From NCBI GenBank assembly GCA_030549955.1, contig JAUQQI010000126.1:21308-30957 (forward strand): a stretch of DNA of 9,650 nucleotides, read 5' to 3'. Source of the stretch: Chloroflexota bacterium (GTDB taxonomy: Bacteria > Chloroflexota > Dehalococcoidia > JAUQQI01). Positions 1-5,894 of the stretch are shown here, piece by piece. Numbering within the stretch: position 1 is the first letter of the stretch; each line of letters opens with the position of its first letter. A program made the translations under genes and the position numbers. Under the pieces are notes generated by a model. The model was not told the DNA's origin. It searched no databases and saw nothing but the letters and a program-made list of their open reading frames with translations.

Positions 1-14
1 GCTCCACCCTGATA

Positions 15-42
15 CCCCGGCGGACCGGGGCTTATATTTTTA
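15..42 (+). terminator. Probable intrinsic terminator of an upstream gene
   Basis: A perfect 6-bp GC-only inverted repeat, CCCCGG (15-20) and CCGGGG (25-30), encloses a CGGA loop and is followed by the T-rich run CTTATATTTTTA. This is the shape of a Rho-independent terminator for a plus-strand unit ending just outside the window. The stem is short and the T-run is interrupted by A, so strength is uncertain. The A/T stretch (TATATT at 33-38) could also serve as a weak -10 element for the following CoA-transferase gene, with no good -35. Confidence 0.5.
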
Positions 43-46
43 GCCT

Positions 47-59
47 GGTCAGTCTGACC
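47..59. promoter_or_regulatory. 13-bp palindrome upstream of the CoA-transferase gene (possible operator)
   Basis: GGTCAG-T-CTGACC is a perfect inverted repeat with a single central base. It ends two bases before the AGGAGG ribosome binding site of the gene starting at 74. Its place between a possible -10 (33-38) and the ribosome binding site would suit a repressor operator or a small 5'UTR hairpin. This is inference from symmetry and position only; short palindromes arise by chance in GC-rich DNA. Confidence 0.25.
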
Positions 60-73
60 CAGGAGGCAACACG

Positions 74-1261
74 ATGGTACTACCCCTTGACGGTGTCCGC
101 GTGGTCGACCTCACCCGCGTCCTCGCTGGACCTTACTGCACCATGATGCTGGCCGACATGGGGGCCGACGTAATCAAAATCGAAATGCCGGGTCGGGGCG
201 ATGACTCCCGGGCCTGGGGCCCACCCTGGGCCGGCACCGAAAGCGCCTATTACCTTTCGGCCAACCGGAATAAGCGGAGCATAACCCTCAACTTCCGGAC
301 CGAGGGGGGCCGGCGGGTGCTCCTGGACCTGGTCAGGCGGGCCGATGTTTTCATCGAGAATTTCATACCGGGGACCCTTGACCGGCTGGGCCTGGGCTAT
401 AACGACCTCAAGCAGGTCAACCCTGGGCTGGTCTACTGCTCCGTCAGCGGCTACGGCTACGACGGGCCGTACGCAACGAGACCCGGCTACGATTTCATCG
501 CCCAGGCCGAGGGGGGGATCATGAGCGTCACCGGCGAGCCCGAGGGTCCGCCCATGAAGGTCGGGGTTGCCATTGCCGACATCACAACCGGGATGTTTGC
601 GGCCGCGGCGATTCTGGCGGCCCTCCGCCACCGGGACCGGACCGGCCAGGGCCAGCGGGTCGAGGTCTCCCTCCTGGAGTCGGTTGTCGGCTGGCTGGCC
701 AACGTGGCCATGAATTACCTGGTATCAGGTGAGCTTCCGAGGAGGTACGGCAACGCCCACCCGAACGTGGTTCCCTACCAGGCTTTCGCCACGACCGACG
801 GCTGGGTGGCTATTGGCGTCGGCAACGACGCCCAGTTCCGCCGGTTCTGCGACGTCATCGGCCGGCCCGAGCTGGCCGACGACCCCCGGTTTAAGACCAA
901 CAGCGACCGGGTTATCAACCGGGATGCCCTCATCCCGATCCTTGAAGCGGTGTTTAAAACCCGCACGACCGACGAGTGGATTGAGGCCCTGACGGCGGCC
1001 GAACTGCCCTGCGGCCCGATTAATACCCTTGACCGGGTCTTCCAGCATCCGCAGGTCCTTCACCGTCGGATGGTCGAAGAAATTGAGCATCCGACGGCCG
1101 GCCGGATCAAGCTCGTGGGAATCCCCTACAAGTTCTCGGAGACGCCCCTCGCAATTCGGCGCCACCCGCCGACTCTCGGTGAGCACACCGAGGAAGTCCT
1201 GCGGGAGCTCGGCTATTCGGAGGCTGAGGTCGCGGCCCTGCGGGCCGAGGGGGCCATTTAA
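74..1261 (+). CDS. Class III (CaiB/BaiF family) CoA-transferase
   Basis: Family III CoA-transferases move coenzyme A between carboxylic acids in the cytoplasm through aspartyl-CoA thioester and mixed-anhydride intermediates. The 395-residue protein has the usual family length (about 390-430). Its N-terminus LDGVRVVDLTRVLAGPYCT is the typical CoA-binding Rossmann start. The GYGYDGPYATRPGYD stretch (126-140) and MKVGVAIADITTG (161-173) are family motifs. Asp169 falls at the position of the catalytic Asp169 of formyl-CoA transferase and CaiB. The ATG at 74 is preceded by AGGAGG at 61-66 with a 7-nt spacer. The gene stands alone: terminator-like DNA lies upstream and convergent dnaN is 20 nt downstream, so no partner enzyme reveals the substrate. 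Candidates include carnitine/crotonobetaine-, formyl/oxalyl-, succinyl/malyl- or aryl-acid-type transferases; the substrate cannot be chosen from sequence alone. The family call is secure. Confidence 0.93.
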   Translation: MVLPLDGVRVVDLTRVLAGPYCTMMLADMGADVIKIEMPGRGDDSRAWGPPWAGTESAYYLSANRNKRSITLNFRTEGGRRVLLDLVRRADVFIENFIPGTLDRLGLGYNDLKQVNPGLVYCSVSGYGYDGPYATRPGYDFIAQAEGGIMSVTGEPEGPPMKVGVAIADITTGMFAAAAILAALRHRDRTGQGQRVEVSLLESVVGWLANVAMNYLVSGELPRRYGNAHPNVVPYQAFATTDGWVAIGVGNDAQFRRFCDVIGRPELADDPRFKTNSDRVINRDALIPILEAVFKTRTTDEWIEALTAAELPCGPINTLDRVFQHPQVLHRRMVEEIEHPTAGRIKLVGIPYKFSETPLAIRRHPPTLGEHTEEVLRELGYSEAEVAALRAEGAI

Positions 1262-1281
1262 TCCGCCCGGCCGGCCATGGG

Positions 1282-2437
1282 CTACCAGGTCACGAACATC
1301 GGCATTATCAGGTGAACAAAGCCGTCCTGATTGACCGGGCGGCATGACTCCGGGGCTCGACGGCGAGGTCATCTCCAGGGCGACCTGGGGCGTGTCAACG
1401 ACCTCCAGAGCCTGCTTAAGGTACCTGACGTTGAAGGCGATCTTCGCCTCCTCGCCGTCGACGGTGGCATCCACCTCGCCGACGTTTTCGCCGGTGTCCT
1501 CGGAGCGGGCGCTCACCCGCAGCCGGCCCGGTATAAGTTCCTCGCCCGGAAAGATGTTGAGCCGCACGATGTCATTGTTGTGGCGGGCAAAAATCTCCGC
1601 GACCCGGGTCGCCTTAAGAAATTCCTGGGTGTTGACAACAACCCGGCAGGCGTAGGTCTTCGGAATGAGCTGGTGGAAGTTGGGGAAGGTGCCCTGAATA
1701 AGTTGCGAAACCAGCTCGATGGTCCCGACCCCCGGCGAATCCGACTCAATCCGGAAGAGCAGCTGGGCCCGGTTCGGCTGGATGGCGATCTGGACGGGGT
1801 GGTCGCCGTCGGGAATGATCCGCTGGAGCTCGTGGAGGGCCCGGGCCGGGACGATGACCTCAACTTCTTCCCCCTCGGGGACCGGCGAAAGGAGCGGGGC
1901 CTGCCGAACCGAAAGTCTGAACCCGTCGGCGGCGGCAAACAGACCCTGGTCGCCGGCGAGCCGGGTGTAGACCCCGGTCAGCACCGGCCGGGTGTCGTCA
2001 GTGGCGGCCGCGAACGCGACCTGCTCGATGACACCCCTGAGAACCCCGGGGTCCATCGCGGTCGTCGGGGCCTCTGCCACGGTCGGAATCGGCGGAAAAT
2101 CGTCGGGGTCGAGGCCGTTGATCCGGGCCTCAAACCGGGCGCACTTCACCTGCAAAACGTGCCCCGATACGGAAAGGTCGATCCGGTCGGGCGGAAGCGA
2201 GTTGACAAACTGGGTGAGGACCTGGGCAGGCACAGCCACGGCCCCTTCGGCCTCAACCTTCGCCCCGACCCAGACGGTGATGGCGATTTCCAGGTTCGTG
2301 GCCGCGAGCCGGAGCCGCCCGCCATCGGTCGCAACAAGGACGTGGCTCGTGACGGGAAGGGTACTGCGGGTTGCGACGGCCCGGCCAACAATGCTCAGCC
2401 CCCGGCTGAGGTTTTCCTGAAGACAGGACGCCTTCAC
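1282..2437 (-). CDS. dnaN: DNA polymerase III beta subunit (sliding clamp), frameshifted near its 3' end
   Basis: The beta clamp is a ring-shaped homodimer that tethers the replicative polymerase to DNA. The start is taken as GTG at 2437, giving (M)KASCLQENLSRGLSIVG. It has GGAGGG 4 nt upstream and matches the family N-terminus; a further 31 in-frame upstream codons have no clamp similarity. Clamp sequence is continuous through all three domains: LAATNLEIAI and VPAQVLTQFVNSLP (domain 1), ATDDTRPVLTGVYTRL (domain 2), ARHNNDIVRLNIFPGEE and NVRYLKQALEVV (domain 3). At about 1342 the frame shifts by one extra base. In the shifted frame the proper ending, RPVNQDGF followed by VHLIMPMFVTW and TAG (1282-1284), is intact, giving 384 residues, normal for DnaN. 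Without correction, translation runs about 200 antisense codons into the neighbouring gene, to 725. The MPM segment helps form the clamp's partner-binding pocket, so the lesion would matter if real. Sequencing error is the simplest explanation. Confidence 0.92.
1337..1343 (-). other. dnaN: Frameshift site in dnaN (one extra base)
   Basis: On the coding strand the codons read GTC ATG CCG CCC GGT CAA, and clamp homology stops after Gly-Val-Met. Dropping one base at about 1342 gives GTC ATG CGC CCG GTC AAT, i.e. V-M-R-P-V-N, and the clamp C-terminus resumes at once. The bases involved are GCCGCCC, a short C/G run prone to base-calling error. The CCG-CCC-G proline context is also the kind where +1 ribosomal slippage is known, but a programmed event in dnaN is not something I know of. 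Confidence 0.85.
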
Positions 2438-2471
2438 GGGTCCCTCCTGCAAACCGCCATTTTGCGCTAAA

Positions 2472-2500
2472 AGTATATCCCCGGGCCGCGATGAGCGCAA
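2472..2500 (-). promoter_or_regulatory. Candidate promoter for dnaN
   Basis: On the minus strand a TATACT -10 (2472-2477; 5 of 6 consensus) lies 17 bp from TTGCGC (2495-2500; weak -35, first three bases matching). Transcription would begin near 2465, giving a leader of roughly 28 nt that contains the GGAGGG ribosome binding site of dnaN. Spacing and position are right; the -35 match is poor. Confidence 0.45.
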
Positions 2501-2618
2501 CATATTCGGTTTCAACAGAGTTTTCGACACAAGATCTGGGGTTGCCCCGGCTCCTTGCCTTGTCGGCGGCCAGGGAAAGCCGGCCTGGACTCCCGACTGG
2601 GGTGCCTCGCGGCAGCGG

Positions 2619-2647
2619 TTGACAGGGCTGGGGGTGTCGGCTACAAT
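2619..2647 (+). promoter_or_regulatory. Strong sigma70-type promoter for the DUF151 gene
   Basis: A perfect -35 TTGACA (2619-2624) is separated by exactly 17 bp from TACAAT (2642-2647), a 5-of-6 match to the -10 consensus. Transcription should begin near 2654, leaving a leader of about 30 nt with GGAGGG at 2671-2676, 6 nt before the ATG at 2683. This is the best housekeeping promoter in the window. It faces away from the dnaN promoter about 120 bp off; the DNA between them (about 2501-2618) shows no gene or convincing regulatory site. Confidence 0.8.
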
Positions 2648-2682
2648 CTGAGTAGCCGCAGGGTACTGAGGGAGGGTCTGGA

Positions 2683-3213
2683 ATGGCGTTGGTCGAAATG
2701 GTCGTCGACAGCATCCGGGTCAGTCTGCTCAACGGCCAGCGGGTGCTCATCTTAAAGGAAAAATATGCCGACCGGTACCTCCCGATCTGGATCGGCCCCC
2801 ATGAGGCCGACGCCATCGCGCTGGAGCTTCAGCAGATTCAGGTTCCCAGGCCGCTTACCCATGACCTCCTCAAGAACATCATCCATGAGCTCGGTGCGAC
2901 CGTATCGTCAGTGATTGTTAATGACCTTAACAACGAGACGTTTTATGCCCGAATCCTGATGGATGTTGGCGGTCGCCAGATTGAGGTCGATTCGAGGCCG
3001 AGCGACGCGATCGCTCTGGCCGTTCGGGTTAAGGTGCCCATCTACGCCGACGAATCGGTAATGGAGCGGGCGGGAGTTACCCTGGAAGAGGAGGGTCCCA
3101 GGCCCGAACGGGAGAAGCCCACAAAGGCCGAAGATAAGGTCGAACTTCCGCCCATCTTCCAGGAGTTTCTGAAGACCCTGGACCTGGGGGACCAGGAACC
3201 GGGCAAATCCTGA
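2683..3213 (+). CDS. Bifunctional nuclease-domain (DUF151/BFN) family protein
   Basis: The 176-residue protein matches the BFN/DUF151 family, small soluble proteins conserved in many bacteria and plants. DNase and RNase activity has been reported for some members, but the bacterial role is poorly defined. Family landmarks are LPIWIGPHEADAIALELQ (33-50), RPLTHDLL (56-63), FYARI (87-91) and DSRPSDAIALAVR (103-115) followed by PIYADE (119-124). The tail (125-176) is charged, rich in Glu/Lys/Pro, and ends in a short amphipathic helix-like stretch, PPIFQEFLKTLD. The ATG at 2683 has GGAGGG with a 6-nt spacer and its own strong promoter at 2619-2647. A hairpin with a T-run follows the stop, so it is probably transcribed separately from the ATP synthase genes downstream. 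The family call is firm; the physiological role is not known. Confidence 0.9.
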   Translation: MALVEMVVDSIRVSLLNGQRVLILKEKYADRYLPIWIGPHEADAIALELQQIQVPRPLTHDLLKNIIHELGATVSSVIVNDLNNETFYARILMDVGGRQIEVDSRPSDAIALAVRVKVPIYADESVMERAGVTLEEEGPRPEREKPTKAEDKVELPPIFQEFLKTLDLGDQEPGKS

Positions 3214-3242
3214 CGCCCCTTCGGCTTGCTAACCGCAGCTAC

Positions 3243-3275
3243 GGGCTCCAGCGCGCGGCCGGGGCCCTTGTTTTG
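3243..3275 (+). terminator. Probable intrinsic terminator after the DUF151 gene
   Basis: GGGCTCC (3243-3249) pairs with GGGGCCC (3261-3267) as a 7-bp stem with one G-U pair and an 11-nt GC-rich loop, followed directly by TTGTTTTG. It begins about 30 nt after the TGA of the DUF151 gene and sits immediately before the atp promoter, so it would insulate the two units. Confidence 0.55.
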
Positions 3276-3282
3276 TGGTTTG

Positions 3283-3300
3283 TGATATAATTCACTATAG
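3283..3300 (+). promoter_or_regulatory. Extended -10 promoter of the ATP synthase operon
   Basis: TGATATAAT (3283-3291) contains a perfect TATAAT (3286-3291) preceded by the TGN extension. No good -35 sits at 16-18 bp, where the preceding GC-rich hairpin lies; TTGTTT (3268-3273) is only 12 bp away. Extended -10 promoters commonly tolerate a missing -35. Initiation near 3298 would give a leader of about 36 nt before atpI. This is the only clear promoter ahead of the eight atp genes. Confidence 0.6.
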
Positions 3301-3333
3301 CTTGAACAGGTACTGGAGGCCGGGAACGGCCGG

Positions 3334-3537
3334 ATGGCACGATTGATCGGCGTCGGCTGGTTCCTGGCCCTTACCCTGGTTGGCGGACCCGGGGTTGGTT
3401 ACTGGGTCGACGGACGGCTGGGTACGACGCCGGTTTTCACGCTGGTCGGGCTCTTCGCCGGATTAATTATCGGTCTGGTCGGAGCTTACAGGATGCTGGT
3501 CGCGGCGAGTGATTCTGAACGCAGGAGTGGCCGATGA
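3334..3537 (+). CDS. atpI: ATP synthase accessory protein AtpI (AtpZ/AtpI family)
   Basis: This 67-residue membrane protein has two predicted transmembrane helices (about 5-22 and 34-54) joined by a short loop, YWVDGRLGTTP. The loop's GYWVDGRLGT pattern is typical of the AtpI/AtpZ 'F0F1-ATPase gene 1' family. Such proteins assist c-ring assembly or are proposed to carry Mg2+/Ca2+. Position supports the call: first gene of the operon, overlapping the atpB start by 4 nt. The only usable in-frame start is ATG 3334; a GGAGG (3315-3319) lies 14 nt upstream, further than ideal, so initiation may be weak. That would suit a protein needed in small amounts (inference). Confidence 0.82.
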   Translation: MARLIGVGWFLALTLVGGPGVGYWVDGRLGTTPVFTLVGLFAGLIIGLVGAYRMLVAASDSERRSGR

Positions 3538-4550
3538 ACCGACGGCTAGCCCTCCTCGTTATCGTTGTTTTCCTGATTTTCAACGTATTCGTCCGGGTCC
3601 CATTCCCTGAGATTCTTCTGCCGGCCGAGCCGGTTCTTCCCATTGGGAAGGTTGGTCCCTTCAGCCTCGTAATCACCAACACCATGCTCGCGACCTGGCT
3701 CGCCATGCTGATTCTGGTCGGGCTCAGCTTTTTTGCAACCCGCCGGATGGAGCTGGTACCGACCGGCCGGTTGCAAAATCTGGCGGAGGCCCTCGTCGAG
3801 TGGATGTACGGCATTGTCGAGTCGGTGGCCGGCGAAGGGCGCTGGGCCCGCCAGTTCTTTGCGGTGGTCGCCACCATCTTCTTGTTTATCATCACCGCGA
3901 ACTGGACCGGCCTGCTACCGGGCTACACGACCATCGGCCTCATTGAGGCCGCCGACCACGGCAAGGTTTGTGAGTTTGCTCCAGTTCACATCGGCCCCAT
4001 CGAGGTGGGGATCCTCCCGGTCTTCGGGGCCGTCTGCCGGGATATTCCGGCCGGGGGACACCACGACGAGGCCCACGTCGAAACCAGGGCCGGGGTTCTC
4101 GAAGGCAAGCTTATTCCGGTCCTGCGGAGCGCCAACACCGACGTAAATACGCCCCTGGCCATCGCCCTGGTAGCCATGCTATTCGTCGAGTACTGGGGTA
4201 TTAAGGCCCTCGGCCCGGTCGGGTACGGCAGCAGGTTCTTTAATTTCCAGAACCTGCTACGGGGCCGGATTTTTATGGGATTTGTCGACCTGTTCATCGG
4301 CCTGCTCGAGCTCATTGCCGAATTTGCCCGGATTATAAGCTTTACGTTCCGGCTTTTCGGCAATATTTTTGCCGGCGAGGTGCTCCTGGCATCCATCGCC
4401 TTCCTGGCGCCTCTGGTAGTAGCGCTACCGTTTTACGGGCTCGAGCTCTTCGTCGGGTTTATCCAGGCCGCGGTCTTTGCGATGCTTACCCTGGTCTTTG
4501 CCAAGCTGGCCGTGACGCCCCACCACAGTGAGGAGCATCACGGACATTAA
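3534..4550 (+). CDS. atpB: ATP synthase Fo subunit a
   Basis: Subunit a is the membrane stator that provides the proton half-channels next to the c-ring. The C-terminal half is diagnostic: FRLFGNIFAGE (272-282) places the essential Arg at 273 (E. coli R210) and the conserved Glu at 282 (E. coli E219); FIQAAVF carries Gln311 on the last helix. An N-terminal helix spans about 5-21, and TANWTGLLPG marks the third helix. At 338 residues it is longer than the E. coli protein (271), mostly because of a loop (about 138-196) before the ANTDVNTPLAIAL motif; the loop contains Cys146, Cys168 and a GGHHDEAH cluster. The C-terminus is His-rich (TPHHSEEHHGH). The ATG overlaps the atpI stop (ATGA), with AGGAG at 3523-3527, so translation is probably coupled. 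Confidence 0.95.
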   Translation: MNRRLALLVIVVFLIFNVFVRVPFPEILLPAEPVLPIGKVGPFSLVITNTMLATWLAMLILVGLSFFATRRMELVPTGRLQNLAEALVEWMYGIVESVAGEGRWARQFFAVVATIFLFIITANWTGLLPGYTTIGLIEAADHGKVCEFAPVHIGPIEVGILPVFGAVCRDIPAGGHHDEAHVETRAGVLEGKLIPVLRSANTDVNTPLAIALVAMLFVEYWGIKALGPVGYGSRFFNFQNLLRGRIFMGFVDLFIGLLELIAEFARIISFTFRLFGNIFAGEVLLASIAFLAPLVVALPFYGLELFVGFIQAAVFAMLTLVFAKLAVTPHHSEEHHGH

Positions 4551-4808
<258 letters not shown>

Positions 4809-4820
4809 CGGAGGCGGCCT

Positions 4821-5324
4821 TTGGAGGCGCTAGGGATAAACCTGCCGGGCCTGCTGGCACAAATTGTTAACTTCGTCCTGCTCCTTATCCTGCTCCGGCT
4901 GGTCCTCTACAAGCCGGTCCTGCGCATGCTGGACGAGCGGGCTGCCCGGGTTCGCCAGAGCATGGAGCAGGCCGAACTTATCCGACGCCAGGCCGAGCAG
5001 ATTCAGCAGGAGTTTCAGGCCAGGATCGACCAGGCCCGGCGGGAGGGCCAGCAGATCATTGCCGAGGCCCACCGGGCGGCCGAACAGGTCCGGCAGCAGA
5101 AGCTTCAGGAGGCCCTGGCCGAGGCTGAGGCCCTGCTTATCCGGGCCCGGGCTGAGATCGAGCGGGAACGGGATGCCGCCATCGCCCAGCTCCGGCGGGA
5201 GTTTGCTGACCTGACGGTGCTGGCTGCCGAGCGGGTTATCGGCCGGGCCCTGGACCGGGATGACCACCGGCGGCTCATTGAAGAGGTCCTTGCTGAGGTT
5301 GAGCGCACCCGGGGGGTAAGATGA
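4821..5324 (+). CDS. atpF: ATP synthase Fo subunit b
   Basis: Subunit b is the peripheral stalk linking Fo to F1. The 167-residue protein has one N-terminal transmembrane helix (about 10-30, ending LYKPV) and then a long charged, Gln/Glu/Arg/Ala-rich alpha-helical coiled coil to the end, the standard b architecture and length. ERVIGRALDRDDHRRLIEEVL near the C-terminus matches the delta-binding end of b subunits. The start must be TTG at 4821: the atpE stop is in the same frame 12 nt upstream, no other start lies between, and the next Met would lose the membrane helix. GGAGG (4810-4814) sits 6 nt before it. The stop overlaps the atpH start (ATGA). Confidence 0.95.
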   Translation: MEALGINLPGLLAQIVNFVLLLILLRLVLYKPVLRMLDERAARVRQSMEQAELIRRQAEQIQQEFQARIDQARREGQQIIAEAHRAAEQVRQQKLQEALAEAEALLIRARAEIERERDAAIAQLRREFADLTVLAAERVIGRALDRDDHRRLIEEVLAEVERTRGVR

Positions 5325-5860
5325 CCGGACGGACAACTCGGGTTGCCCGCCGGTACGCCCAGGCTGCCTTCGAGGTTGCCAGGGACCGCAACCAGGTCGA
5401 CCGCTGGCTGGCCGAGCTCGAGCGGCTGGTCGAGCTCCTGGACCGGACGGATGCCGGCGTCTTCCTGGCCGCCCCGCAGGTCGCCTTCGAGGCGAAGCGG
5501 GAGTTCGTTGAGCGGACCCTTGCCGGCTTCCTGCCGGAGGTCCGGAACCTGGTCCTCCTGCTCACCCGGCGGCGCCGGATAAAGCTTCTGCCCCGGATTT
5601 ACGAAGAGTTTGGTCGGCTTGCCAGTGAATACCGGGGGCTGGCAGTCGCCGAGGTCACCAGCGCCGTGCCCCTCGACGATGCCGACAAGGCCGTCATCAT
5701 CCGACAACTTTCTGAGCTTACCGGCAAGCGGGTTGTCCTCCGGGCCCAGGTCGACCCGTCAATCCTGGGCGGTATCATTGTCCGTATCGGCGACAAGCTT
5801 ATCGACGGAAGCCTGCGGACACGGCTTGAGCGGCTGCGCGAGACTCTGACCCGGGGTTAA
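5321..5860 (+). CDS. atpH: ATP synthase F1 subunit delta
   Basis: Delta (OSCP homologue) caps the alpha3beta3 hexamer and joins it to the b stalk. The 179-residue length is normal. The N-terminal helical domain begins VARRYAQAAFEVA, the typical start of this family. The C-terminal signature DPSILGGIIVRIGDKLIDGS is complete (VDPSILGG, RIGD, LIDGSLRTRL). The gene begins with ATG inside the atpF stop (4-nt overlap), implying translational coupling. A 34-nt spacer separates it from atpA. Confidence 0.94.
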   Translation: MTGRTTRVARRYAQAAFEVARDRNQVDRWLAELERLVELLDRTDAGVFLAAPQVAFEAKREFVERTLAGFLPEVRNLVLLLTRRRRIKLLPRIYEEFGRLASEYRGLAVAEVTSAVPLDDADKAVIIRQLSELTGKRVVLRAQVDPSILGGIIVRIGDKLIDGSLRTRLERLRETLTRG

Positions 5861-5894
5861 AACGCGAAAGTGACTGAAGTGAGGTGAACCGACG

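Noticed and set aside
725..1281. About 200 extra C-terminal codons on the minus strand continuing from dnaN
   Set aside because: They lie antisense to the conserved CoA-transferase and show no clamp similarity. The frame is entered only because of the one-base frameshift near 1342; the true DnaN end is the TAG at 1282-1284.
1262..1281. Bidirectional terminator between the convergent CoA-transferase and dnaN genes
   Set aside because: The 20-nt gap holds the palindrome GGCCGGCC (1269-1276) but no T-run on either strand and no adequate stem; termination must use another mechanism or lie inside the genes.
1331..2470. Long plus-strand open frame (379 codons) opposite dnaN
   Set aside because: It is Gly/Pro/Arg-rich with no recognisable domain and lies exactly opposite a conserved gene; a GC-rich antisense shadow.
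2570..2588. Small hairpin CCAGG...CCTGG in the dnaN/DUF151 intergenic region
   Set aside because: A five-base-pair stem with a nine-base loop and no T-run is expected by chance in such GC-rich DNA; no riboswitch or RNA-gene signature is visible around it.
2438..2682. Replication origin next to dnaN
   Set aside because: No DnaA-box cluster (TTATCCACA-like) or AT-rich unwinding element is visible, and dnaA is not adjacent.
2555..2755. 66-codon plus-strand open frame across the DUF151 promoter and start
   Set aside because: It covers the strong promoter and overlaps the DUF151 gene out of frame, with no supporting ribosome site or homology.
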